From Cladosporium sp. IMV 00045 (lineage: Eukaryota; Ascomycota; Dothideomycetes; Cladosporiales; Cladosporiaceae), in assembly GCA_001931905.2 (NCBI GenBank), contig MSJI02000515.1:25812-66897 (forward strand): a stretch of DNA of 41,086 bases. The letters are read 5' to 3'. The notes under the pieces are model-generated. The model saw only the letters and a list, made by a program, of their open reading frames with translations. It made no database searches and was not told the DNA's origin. Every line of letters starts with the position of its first letter. Positions within the stretch are counted from its first letter, which is position 1. The translations under genes were made by a program, and so were the position numbers. Below are positions 10,494 through 19,814 of this stretch, piece after piece.

Positions 10494-12002
10494 TCAACCA
10501 GCAGCGACAGTAGCACTAGGCGATGCAGCACCAGGGCTACCTTGTCTCGCGCTGCTACCCACTCCACGTGCGAGCACCTCCAATCTTCCTGCTTGAACAC
10601 GGTGCTTCTTCATGACTTGCGCCCATTCGAGCTCAGCATCCGGGTTCTGGTCACCACTGGCTTGGATCATCTCCTCCTCGAGCAACGCAATCATCATGCC
10701 GAAATCGGCACCCTGACGCCCCAGACTTCCAGCGCAATACAAGACTTGCGTCAGTAGAGACTCGCGCGCGGACTTGTCTGTTATGTTGGGCATGTATTGC
10801 TTCAGCGTGTCTTTGAGCATATCGACGAGATGGAGGACCAGTGATGCCACGGGAGCAGGTAGAGGGAGAAGCGGATCCGGGTAACCTCCATCGACAGCTT
10901 TGCCGCTCTCTTCGCCACCTGGCACATCATGGGGGAAGACGCTCTTGTACATGCTGACAATGTTGAAGCTTTGCTCGCGGAATATCTCAATATAGCGCTT
11001 GACGAAGCGCTCGCTCTGGGTGCCGAAGGAAGCGTGTTGGGCACTCGGTTTCGTCGTCTGCTTGTTGATTCGTTGTGCAGATTCCTGGTCGGCAAGATCG
11101 CGCAAGGGCTCGAGTGCTCCAAGCATGGTATGCAATGCGTGAAGTCTACACACAAGGAACAACGACCCCAATGCACCATCACTGGGCTTGTGGCTTGCTG
11201 ATGCATCGAATGACCGTGTAGAGAGCGATGCTGGCTTTGTAGAGCTGCCACCGTCATCTGCCAACTCTGGCGCCACACGTCTCAGCCAACCCACTGTTCT
11301 CATTGCAGCGGCGAGCTTGAGTCCTGGGCTTTGCAATGTAGTGATCAGAATGGTGGTCAGTTCGTTGATCTCTGCCTCCGCCTGCCTTGAGATGCCAGCG
11401 ACCAGCTCTGAGTTTGGGTATAGTCCGGTAAGACGTTTGATGTGGGCGTGCAAATCCAAAGCCGAAGCATACGAAGTCGCTGGGCTGGAAGCTGAGGCCG
11501 TGCTACCAGCTTGGGCAGCAGATACTGTTGACGAGAGTAATGTCGGCAGCTCTAGAACATCGGATACTCTGTCCACGTTTCGAGAGAGCAGCATAGCCCT
11601 CTTTCTCCTTTCCAACACCTCATTGTCCGTACTGCGATCATATTTCTGCGCGAAATTGCTAGCAGCGCTCTCGAGCCCTGGCAATTCCTCCCTCAATTGG
11701 CCAGCTTTCTCTCCAAAATCGGGCAAGAGGTCCTGAAGCCTCTCCAGATGTGACGAAGAGCTGATTATAGCTTTGTGCGAACGCTTTGAGAGAGCCTGGA
11801 GATTTCGGACGTGCGATTGTGCGCTGTGAAGAAGCGAGGCTGGTTCGGTGGAAGTGAGGTCGGATAGCGAGAGAGTGCTAAGGCGGTTCAGGTAGACTGT
11901 GATTTGAGCATTGCTGCTTGTGCTCGAGGATGGTGGAGAACGTCCAGCATTTGTCGTATCTTGCTCGATGTGAGGCGCAAGAACATCATAGAGCGGATCC
12001 AT
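10494..12002 (-). CDS. COG8: Conserved oligomeric Golgi complex subunit 8 (Dor1 family)
   Basis: A single exon of 502 residues. It is recognised as a Dor1/COG8 protein by its order of segments: an N-terminal LYDVLAPHI region, YLNRLSTLSLSDLTSTEPAS, a helical stretch with ALSKRSHKAII, RRKRAMLLSRNVDRVSDVLE, LDLHAHIKRLTGLYPNSELV, MRTVGWLRRVAPEL and LFLVCRLHALHTMLGALEPL. COG is a tethering complex on the cytosolic face of Golgi membranes that captures intra-Golgi recycling vesicles; COG8 bridges the two lobes in other organisms. The protein is mostly helical with no membrane segment. The C-terminal 25 residues are Ser/Gly/Ala-rich and not conserved. The ATG at 12002 fits the family N-terminus. It is divergent from the ubiquitin-conjugating gene at 12493, so the two may share a promoter. 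Confidence 0.85.
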   Translation of the reverse strand: MDPLYDVLAPHIEQDTTNAGRSPPSSSTSSNAQITVYLNRLSTLSLSDLTSTEPASLLHSAQSHVRNLQALSKRSHKAIISSSSHLERLQDLLPDFGEKAGQLREELPGLESAASNFAQKYDRSTDNEVLERRKRAMLLSRNVDRVSDVLELPTLLSSTVSAAQAGSTASASSPATSYASALDLHAHIKRLTGLYPNSELVAGISRQAEAEINELTTILITTLQSPGLKLAAAMRTVGWLRRVAPELADDGGSSTKPASLSTRSFDASASHKPSDGALGSLFLVCRLHALHTMLGALEPLRDLADQESAQRINKQTTKPSAQHASFGTQSERFVKRYIEIFREQSFNIVSMYKSVFPHDVPGGEESGKAVDGGYPDPLLPLPAPVASLVLHLVDMLKDTLKQYMPNITDKSARESLLTQVLYCAGSLGRQGADFGMMIALLEEEMIQASGDQNPDAELEWAQVMKKHRVQAGRLEVLARGVGSSARQGSPGAASPSATVAAG

Positions 12003-12492
12003 TGTCGAGCTGTAGGTTCAATCATGGACGTCAAAACGCTACCTACGTAAAGTCCATAGACATGAGCCTCACTCCAACGCCCAAACAAGGGTGCTTCCAG
12101 AGTTCGGCCCCAGACAGAAGGCGCGGGCCGACTTTCACTGCAGGCGCTGTGACGAAGTCCTCTCTTCCCAGCCAAACAAATCCTGGTTATTCATACAAAC
12201 CTGTATACTATTTTTCTGGCGCTGCTTACTATTCTTCGAAATACAACAAGTATTGTACAGGCACTATCCAGCAATACCGCCTTGCTATTCTCTGGGTGTC
12301 CGACGACAAGCTCCGACCCCGCCACTTGTTTCCTACAAGAAATTCGACAGGCTAGCGAAGCTGAGCGACAAAACTCTCCCAGTCACTGCATCTATCTTTC
12401 ATTCTCAATCGACAGGACTCGCGCTTCGGTAGCATATTTCAACCTGGAAACTCGAATCGGGACTCATTGCGCGCTGCTGAATCATTCATACT
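12003..12492. promoter_or_regulatory. Divergent promoter region, COG8 / UBE2O-like gene
   Basis: The 490 bases between two head-to-head starts must hold both promoters and 5' leaders. Overlapping frames here on the plus strand (for example 11918-12355 and 12091-12432) show no domain. I could not assign a specific factor site. Confidence 0.45.
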
Positions 12493-15339
12493 ATGGAACG
12501 CACACTATGCACGGAAGACCTGGTCTTTCGGAAAGGCGGAAACCCTGCAGATGTCGCCACAGTCGATCGAACGAATACCGACGTCGACACGCACTCACCG
12601 CACCCTGCACACCGTGAAGTCGAGCCTATGCGGAAGAGCGATTCAGTTTCCGAATCAGCTTTCAAGCAATTCGAGATCGACGGTGTACCGCCAAAAGGCA
12701 CCGTCTTCATCCGCTGGGTATATCGAGACCAGGCCGAACTAATCTTGGAGTCGGAATTGGAGCTTCTGCATCGATCGATGTTCATTGGTGACATCGTCAA
12801 CAAGAGAGCCGATGATGCCATGAGCGGCGTTGTCTTGAACGTCAACTCGAAATGCTCCTTGGCCTCTATGGGAACTGCCTCTGTAAACTCCAACAACGGC
12901 ACGCTGCTCTCGCTTCTACCTTTCGGCAATTCTGGCGATGATCTCGTACGCGTCGACAACCGACCACCCATTCTTAAAGACATCCCAGCTTCAGAGCTCA
13001 TATACGAGGAATCGCCATCTGAGGATGATCTCGTCACGTTTAGAGGCTGGATCGGCAGGGTACTTACGATGTCGACTGCTTTGACAGTCCGTTTGACCGA
13101 CAATTGCGTCGTCGAAGTCACTGATGAAGTTTGCGAGCTTCTGAGCGACCATCCGGATGTTCCCAGAGTCGGCGATGTGGTGAAGACGAAAAAGGGAAAC
13201 CTCCGCACTGGCGTCTGGAAGTTCGGGCAATACAATCCCAACACGCCACCTATAGGCTCAGTGGTCTCCACTAGAGCCACTACAATTGAAGTTGCGTGGT
13301 TACAGGCTAGATTAGTCGGCAGCCAGGCTTTGAGCGAGCCGCCTAGAGTGCTTGAACGTGACGAGCTGGAGTCACTGGACTTTCGCGTCTTTGACAGAAG
13401 TCGGAGACCAACAAATGCTAGCCATGAGATGACAGTCTCAAACTCTGAGATTGAGACTAGCATTAGCCTGCGTGTCCGCTTTCGCGACCTGGCTGCGGCT
13501 GAGGCGAAATATGACGGCACCACTCCGCACGGCAAAGTCGCTCGGATTCCTCGACAAGACACGCTCGGCTATGATATGAACGTATTTGAGATCACAAACG
13601 TATCTGCTGAAGTCACTGTTCAGTGGCAGGATCTCACGATTACACAAGAGCGAGCGGTGGATCTGATCCCGGATGCTGCTATCGACGATGCGCATGCAGC
13701 ATGGCCCGGTGAGATCGCACATTCGCTCGCTGTAACGTCTAGGCCTGATGAGACTGCGCTCTATAGCCCGGCCAAGGTAGGCGTCATTCAGTGCGTTAAA
13801 CCTGATGAGCGAATGGCAGCTATCAGGTGGTGTACGGCAGCGAAGGTAGCGTATACTAAGACTGAGCCCGATGCTTCTGATCCCGCGGCTGTTACGAGAG
13901 AGCTGGTTCAGAATGTCGTGACCGTCGCTGATGGCACTACTGAAGAGCTGAGCTTGTACGACGTGGAGTGCCCGGCTGAGCTAAACGTTCGCCGCGGTGA
14001 CATTGTGCTCATCACGTCTGCTGAGGCATATTCGAAGATGACATCGAATCCTTCAGACGGTTGCTGGTTTGGCGAGGTGGTGGATACTTGGCTCGATGGG
14101 CGACTGCTGATCCGCTTCGCTGCCGCTGACGAGGTCAAGGATGTGGCCCTGAAGCGCGAGGAAGTGTTTGTGGCAATTAGGTCGGATGGCACTGATGGAT
14201 TGGAGGGTCTCGCTGGTGAAGCTGAGGAAATGGAAGAGGATTCAGAGCTCAGTGGATCAGATGAGGATGAAGAATGGGAGAGCGGAGACGAAGAATTGCA
14301 AGTCACGTATGTGGACGAAAACGGCGAGCCGATGGACATCGATGAGGTAGAGGATGATGATTGGGAGTCGGATAATGATCAAGACGAGATGGAAGACGAC
14401 TCGCCGGACTCAGAAGATCAGAAGCCAGTAACAAAAGCCCAACAAGCGCAGCCTGATGCACACTCTGGACAGGCAATCGATGCCACAAACACCCTCGGCG
14501 CGTACGCCATCCTGGACACTCCTGTTCCCGAAGACCACCATTATGGTGACCAGCCATCCTCGAGCAGCCCTTCGCATATGAAGCGCGCACAGAAGGAGCA
14601 CAAGATCTTGCAATCTCATGGTGCAATTCCCGAAGGTGTTTATATTCGCACTTGGGAATCTCGCCTCGATCTATTCCGGGTCCTCTTCGTAGGACCGGAA
14701 GATACCCCTTACGCATCAGCGCCGTTCATCATGGACTTCTACCTGCCCACCGACTATCCACACGCGCCACCTCAGGCGTTCTTCCATTCTTGGACCGGCG
14801 AGAGTGGGTTGGGAGGTGCTGGAAGGGTCAATCCTAACCTTTACGAGGACGGTAAGATCTGCTTGAGCTTACTGGGGACATGGGAAGGAAATAAAGTCGA
14901 AGGTTGGAACGCAGCGAAAAGCACACTCCTACAAGTCATCGTATCCTTGCTGGGTCTTGTGCTCGTGCGCGAGCCCTACTTTAACGAGGCCGGCTACGAG
15001 CCATTGGCTGGCCTCGAGTCGAGTAAGCGACCCAGTGCTCTGTACAACGAGCGGACGTTTTTGCGATCGAGCGGATTCCTGATCTCGGCTGTTGACGCTG
15101 TCAAGAAGGATGCACAGTTGCCGGGTTTGGACGCGGTACGAGATGAAGTGAGGTGGCTTTATGTGCGTCCTGAAGGTCCGAAGCTGTTGCGCACGGCTTT
15201 GGATCGGGTCGAGTGCATTCTGCAGCGCAGCGATCAGGAGGAGAAGGTGGAGCCGGACGGAGCGACGATCATGAGCAAGGGAGCTTGTATCCCCCTGAGG
15301 AGGGTGTTCGACCGGCTGAAGAGTTTGACAGATGAGTGA
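12493..15339 (+). CDS. UBE2O-type giant ubiquitin-conjugating enzyme (E2/E3 hybrid)
   Basis: A single exon of 948 residues. Residues 697-850 form a UBC fold: KRAQKEHKIL starts the first helix, FYLPTDYPHAPPQAFFHS matches the core sheet, and VNPNLYEDGKICLSLLGTWEG carries the catalytic cysteine C790. The VNPN in place of HPN and the CxSLLGTW context are typical of UBE2O rather than ordinary E2s. Upstream is a long region with several small beta-rich modules (for example MFIGDIVNK, PRVGDVVKTKKGNLRTG and LNVRRGDIVLI), resembling the CR1/CR2 substrate-binding regions of UBE2O. A very acidic linker at about 565-645 separates them from the UBC domain. In animals UBE2O acts without a separate E3 on basic, unassembled proteins such as ribosomal subunits; that role here is family inference. 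The ATG at 12493 is 490 bases from COG8. Confidence 0.85.
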   Translation: MERTLCTEDLVFRKGGNPADVATVDRTNTDVDTHSPHPAHREVEPMRKSDSVSESAFKQFEIDGVPPKGTVFIRWVYRDQAELILESELELLHRSMFIGDIVNKRADDAMSGVVLNVNSKCSLASMGTASVNSNNGTLLSLLPFGNSGDDLVRVDNRPPILKDIPASELIYEESPSEDDLVTFRGWIGRVLTMSTALTVRLTDNCVVEVTDEVCELLSDHPDVPRVGDVVKTKKGNLRTGVWKFGQYNPNTPPIGSVVSTRATTIEVAWLQARLVGSQALSEPPRVLERDELESLDFRVFDRSRRPTNASHEMTVSNSEIETSISLRVRFRDLAAAEAKYDGTTPHGKVARIPRQDTLGYDMNVFEITNVSAEVTVQWQDLTITQERAVDLIPDAAIDDAHAAWPGEIAHSLAVTSRPDETALYSPAKVGVIQCVKPDERMAAIRWCTAAKVAYTKTEPDASDPAAVTRELVQNVVTVADGTTEELSLYDVECPAELNVRRGDIVLITSAEAYSKMTSNPSDGCWFGEVVDTWLDGRLLIRFAAADEVKDVALKREEVFVAIRSDGTDGLEGLAGEAEEMEEDSELSGSDEDEEWESGDEELQVTYVDENGEPMDIDEVEDDDWESDNDQDEMEDDSPDSEDQKPVTKAQQAQPDAHSGQAIDATNTLGAYAILDTPVPEDHHYGDQPSSSSPSHMKRAQKEHKILQSHGAIPEGVYIRTWESRLDLFRVLFVGPEDTPYASAPFIMDFYLPTDYPHAPPQAFFHSWTGESGLGGAGRVNPNLYEDGKICLSLLGTWEGNKVEGWNAAKSTLLQVIVSLLGLVLVREPYFNEAGYEPLAGLESSKRPSALYNERTFLRSSGFLISAVDAVKKDAQLPGLDAVRDEVRWLYVRPEGPKLLRTALDRVECILQRSDQEEKVEPDGATIMSKGACIPLRRVFDRLKSLTDE

Positions 15340-16548
15340 GAAGCGCAATAGACGAATGCTAAGATTAGGGCAGCGATGCAGACCGACGATGCATTTCGCT
15401 CACTTTCGGAACTGAGCGCTTGTTTTTATTTACTCAGCCTTCACTGCGCCTAACCGCGCAGTTTTACCGCCCACCATCTTTGCTATATTGTCCAACCACA
15501 CCGCTTCTCAGGTGGTGTCACGCCTCATCCGCCTGCATGCGCGGCCAGGAAGCAATTTGCCCGCTTCCGCACCGTGGAAAGAGTATGTACTTCACAGAGG
15601 TTTGTCGAATCGGTGAGAAGCAGAGGAGTCGACTAACGAACAAGTCCGATCGTCTTGCCATGCTGCATTTTTTTGCCGATGCCGACGGGTATAGGCGATA
15701 AGCGAGCGTCGGTTGATAAGGTAAGGCACACTTGCTTGCAAAGCAAATCATTTCATCTCACCTCAGGCATGGTCAACCCTGGCGATTCAGTCAATCTCAT
15801 AGGGCCATAACATCTGGACAGTAATCTCCAACAGCACACATAGGCGCTGACAGCCCACCACTGAGGGCCCACGGAAAATGAAATGCCCGGCTCTTCGAGG
15901 ACGGAGGTCGTGGCACAGCCCGCGCTCTGTGTGACGATAGTGGCACCTCGTCAAGTCTGCTTGCGACAGCTCGCATGTAAATACATGCAGCCGCAGCCTC
16001 GGTGTACCACCATACATTGCAGCCTTTCCGAAGCCGACCTCCCTCGTGGTGCATTTTGCTTTGCATCAATCCATGGCTGCATCCTGAGCGGGCGATTCAA
16101 AGACGCTCAACGAGGAGAGCCCGGTAGCCGTTCCATAACGTGCTGCTCCCAGCATGTGGTACGCCCGGGTGGGTAGGGATCCAGATCCTTTACAGTCAGG
16201 CCCCGACCGTCGTCTTTTCCCTCTGCCATGCAACGCTTGCTGCTTTGTTCTTCCTTGCTTTCTGAGCGCCACGCGACATCGACCTCCTCCACGACCCCTT
16301 TGACACCGTTGCAACGCTCCACCGCACCGCATCCGCATCACCACGTTGCTTCGCGCTCCACATAGCACTCCTCTTCATTCCCTTTCCTCTCCGCACAGAT
16401 CCACAACACCCTTCCCCCCAGCACACGTCGAACAACTAGTTTCAGTCTCAGACAAACCACGCGCCCAGCAGAGTCGACCGGCCAAACATCGTTTGCCTTG
16501 TGTACGACCTCTTGTGACACAGGGGTCCTTGTTTGCTGCTTCGAGACG
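15340..16548. other. Intergenic region before the kinase-like gene
   Basis: These 1.2 kb lie between two plus-strand genes. The distal part is CT-rich (16340-16440), as is common in fungal promoters and 5' leaders. A near-perfect inverted repeat, GCATGTA and TACATGC with a two-base spacer, lies at about 15973-15988. The reading frames on both strands lack any domain. The frame of the next gene is open upstream to 16498, but its first codon there is TTG, so this is treated as leader. Confidence 0.45.
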
Positions 16549-18852
16549 ATGGGCACGCGCAGTTTCGCCCAGGTCCCGCTCACTGCTGGTCAAGTAGCTC
16601 TGAACGCCTACATTTACGGTTATGGCGGCCCTTCCCTCGTCACACCCCACGCCGCGCTCAAGCAGCTCTGGTGGACTGACGACCGCATCAATGCAAAAGT
16701 CACTCGAGCTTTTGTGGTGTCGAAGTTGCGTGGAGAGGAGCGCCAGTTCCTCGATCGACCACTTGCGTTTGGTGAGGGTTTGACAGATGATACCTATATG
16801 GAATGGATTCTCGAACGAGGAAAGCGATTGTTCTTGATCCTCACAGAGATCGGCGTGCCAGATCAAATCTTTGGATGCATTGATGATTCTTGGGATGACG
16901 ATGACTTGCCTATTCCACTGGAGAACGTGCACAGCCTGGAGCTGGCCTATGACGAAGATGAAGCCCTGAACAAGAAATTCTACGACACACAGTTCGTTTA
17001 CCTGTTGCGAGAACTGCAACGAGGGGCGCACATCGACTATGGACCGAAGGAGCACATCCCGATGGAGTACGTCAACACGCTACCACCAGCTGTCAGTTTG
17101 CAGTCATGGGATCGAGTCCATTTTCCCGGTCGGCCTGAAGAGATATTCGTCCGGCGAAAGTTCGAGTTGACTGAAAAGGAGACTGGGTTGAGCCACCATG
17201 AGACCTTCCTCAAAGATGTGAAGAAAGCCCAGTGCTTCCGCCATGAGCACATCGCGAGTACCTGGGCTTCTTATACATCTGAGGACTCTGGATATGTGCT
17301 TTCCGACTTCGTTGCTGAGCATACTCTCAAGACCTTCATCGACCACCGCACCCCAATGCAATTCATTCGAATACCTACGCACGAGCGGCCGGCCCTGCTT
17401 CTCGAATGGATGCACTGCCTGGCAGATGCTTTGGCGTTTCTGCATGGCCGCGGAACAGCACACACTGCTATCCAGCCATCGAACATCCTCATTGACCACA
17501 ACAATCACATAGCATATGCCGAAGTCGGTAGCTTACGCACTTTTCAGCACGGCAAGAAAAGAAGCAAGTCGGAGGCTTATGACTATGCTGCTCCAGAGTC
17601 TCAGATCTGCCGCGAGCTACCTACCTTTGTCACCAGCCCTCCCCTTAGCAGCATGGGCGCTCTTTCGAAGATCAGAAAGATGAGTAGTGGTGTCAGCTCT
17701 TCTTCCTCCAACTCGTCGACATCGACCAACAGCAGCACGCGCAGTAACAGCCTTACCGCAAATACGACTCCAGCCTCACCAACATTCACGCACTCAGGCC
17801 GCAGCAACAGCCTCACCTCGTTAGCATCAACCATATCTCCCTTTACCATATCGCGTCCATCCACCGGTTTCCGCAACTTCTCAAGACATCTCCCCTCTCC
17901 GATCCCCTCATTCGCGCCATCATCGCCCAAACAACAACCACCTCCATCACCCACCAGCACCATCACCCCCCGCATCCTGCCCAGACCGACCACGCTCGAC
18001 CCATCCACCCTCCGCGACCTCCCCACCGCCACGCCCGAAATGTCCGACATCTTCTCCCTCGCCTGCGTCTACCTCGACCTCCTCACCTTCCTCCTCCGCG
18101 GCAAAACCACCGACTTCGTCAAATACCGCTCGCAATGCACCAACACCGCCTCCTCACCAACCACCCTCGCCAGCTCCAACCTCTCAATCTACAGCACCAG
18201 CATCAGCACCAACAGCGGCAGCAGCCCACCACGCACCCGTGCCCACAAAGCCCGCCCCGACGCCTCCTTCCACGCCCTCGACCCCTCCCGCCTCGACGCC
18301 TGGCTCTCCCACCTGCGCGCCGAAAGCACACGGCGCCCGGAACCCGTTTTCCGCTGCGTCCCGGAGCTCCTGCGCCTGTGCAAGCGCATGATGGCGCAGA
18401 ACGCCACGCTCCGCCCCACCGCGCAGCAGATCCGCGATTGCGTGCAGGTCGCGCTCGAGGGCGGTGGCGTGGGGCGGAAACTCTGCTGCGCGGGACGGGC
18501 TTGGGATGATGGAGAGGACGTTCCGGGGTTGGTCATGGGGAGTGCGAAGGAGGAGAAGCAGCGCGTAAGGAGCTGTCTCATGGGCGTGGCGCAGGGGAGG
18601 AGGGAGAGTGCGGGTTCGCAGGCGGTTTGGGCGGGGGAGGTCGAGGCGGAGATGGATGCGAGTTCGGGCGCGAGCGCGAGCGCGGGCGCGGGCGATGGGT
18701 CTGCTTCTGGGTCGGGAGTTGATGTTGATGTTGCGGAGGCACCGGATGTTCCTAGGGAGAGAGTGCATTCGCGCTCAGAGAGTTTTACGGGGTCTATGAC
18801 TGGGAAGGTTAAGAGTTGGAAGAGGGCGTTGGGAAGGGTCAGGTCTGGGTGA
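16549..18852 (+). CDS. Protein-kinase-like protein, probable pseudokinase
   Basis: From the first in-frame ATG at 16549 the protein has 767 residues. A kinase-like fold spans about residues 195-610. The expected landmarks are present in order but altered. The catalytic loop reads HTAIQPSNIL at 305-314, so the usual Asp and Lys are Ala and Gln while the Asn (312) remains. The DFG position reads EVG (325-327). The YAAPE motif (346-350) and the later SDIFSLACVYLDLL helix are conserved, as is LRP near the end of the domain. A Ser/Pro/Thr-rich insertion of about 110 residues follows the APE motif. The N-terminal 190 residues contain LWWTDDRINAKVTRAFV and are helical and acidic without a named domain. 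Without the base Asp and the metal-binding Asp, phosphotransfer is unlikely, so a scaffolding role is inferred. The C-terminal 150 residues are low-complexity, Gly/Ala/Ser/Glu-rich. It is probably fungal-specific. Confidence 0.75.
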   Translation: MGTRSFAQVPLTAGQVALNAYIYGYGGPSLVTPHAALKQLWWTDDRINAKVTRAFVVSKLRGEERQFLDRPLAFGEGLTDDTYMEWILERGKRLFLILTEIGVPDQIFGCIDDSWDDDDLPIPLENVHSLELAYDEDEALNKKFYDTQFVYLLRELQRGAHIDYGPKEHIPMEYVNTLPPAVSLQSWDRVHFPGRPEEIFVRRKFELTEKETGLSHHETFLKDVKKAQCFRHEHIASTWASYTSEDSGYVLSDFVAEHTLKTFIDHRTPMQFIRIPTHERPALLLEWMHCLADALAFLHGRGTAHTAIQPSNILIDHNNHIAYAEVGSLRTFQHGKKRSKSEAYDYAAPESQICRELPTFVTSPPLSSMGALSKIRKMSSGVSSSSSNSSTSTNSSTRSNSLTANTTPASPTFTHSGRSNSLTSLASTISPFTISRPSTGFRNFSRHLPSPIPSFAPSSPKQQPPPSPTSTITPRILPRPTTLDPSTLRDLPTATPEMSDIFSLACVYLDLLTFLLRGKTTDFVKYRSQCTNTASSPTTLASSNLSIYSTSISTNSGSSPPRTRAHKARPDASFHALDPSRLDAWLSHLRAESTRRPEPVFRCVPELLRLCKRMMAQNATLRPTAQQIRDCVQVALEGGGVGRKLCCAGRAWDDGEDVPGLVMGSAKEEKQRVRSCLMGVAQGRRESAGSQAVWAGEVEAEMDASSGASASAGAGDGSASGSGVDVDVAEAPDVPRERVHSRSESFTGSMTGKVKSWKRALGRVRSG

Positions 18853-19740
18853 TTTGATGGGTTTGGGTAATGATTGCGAATTGCAGGGCGGGAGGATCGT
18901 ATGGCCCTTACTCTGAGTGTGCGAGAAGGTCTTCCTATCTTTATTGAGGCAGTAAGGGCAGGGAGAAGATTTCGGTATATTATCAGGATCGGGAAAGGAC
19001 TGTAGACCCCCATCGTATGAAAGTATTTACCTTACGACGAGATCTCATATGTACCCATGGGAGAAGCATGATTCTTTGCTCGCAACGCAGCGTTTCAATG
19101 CTATGCAAAGAGGCTGTTGGGTAAATTCATGTAACAGAAATGTCTGAGGAGTCCCTTTTATGTGAAGCAGGCCTTTCCCAACACAATGTACGATGGAAGC
19201 TGGTCATTTGTTCACGGCTATTGCGAACATGCTACAATTTCGGATAGATGAGTTTCCATTCTTCCTTGTTCACTGATCGTCACGGCGGAATGAAGGTGTC
19301 GGTGTCGAGCAATAGATCCATTGCTTTAATCGTTTTGGAGAACCGTGAACCGGTTTCGTGAATATTGAACTTGGGTTGAAAAGCCATCTGCAAGGGTTCG
19401 TGGTGGTGACACCTGGGCCCTGTGATTCAGATTGAGCTTCTAATTGATATTGGTAATCAATACATGCCGAAGCTGTAACAGAACGTGCTCATCCATGTCG
19501 TCCATGCAACAACGGTATAGCCGTTATGCCGGCATCTCAGCTGACTGCTGATCCTTCCAGGGGTTTGCTTTCATCCTCTCCAATAGCACGAGGCCATAAC
19601 AAGACACGAGTGTTACGGTAGGATTCACTCGCTTCGCTACCAGACTTTATAGCTGCGTGGCAGCCATTCCAGCTGCAAGCCGCTATCACACCGCGAGTAG
19701 GGATGCAATCCGCTGGCTGGCTCAGCTATAGCGGCGCCTA

Positions 19741-19814
19741 TACGGTGGACGGATTTGGAACGTCTTCTTTTGCCAGCTGTATAATGGGCAGTCTTACCAT
19801 TTAGCCACACGGTA
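19741..19814 (-). pseudogene. tRNA-like element, degenerate
   Basis: Read on the minus strand this is exactly 74 bases. The 7-base ends TACCGTG and CACCGTA pair at six of seven positions. The bases after the 5' arm, TGGCTAAATGG, match the internal A box of Pol III tRNA genes. A T-arm-like GACGT/TCCAAAT/CCGTC lies in the right place, with four of five stem pairs and a C where T55 is expected. The D stem and anticodon stem do not form properly, so no anticodon can be read. It may be a decayed tRNA, a tRNA-derived repeat, or chance. Confidence 0.22.

Noticed and set aside
12486..13562. 358-codon open frame antisense to the UBE2O-like gene
   Set aside because: It lies wholly over a well-supported coding exon and has Ser/Arg-rich shadow composition.
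16498..16548. Upstream extension of the kinase-like protein
   Set aside because: The frame begins with TTG at 16498 and contains no ATG before 16549, so initiation there is unlikely in a fungus.
18189..19013. 274-codon minus-strand frame over the kinase-like gene end
   Set aside because: It results from the strong C/G skew of the underlying exon and has low-complexity Arg/Pro/Ala composition.
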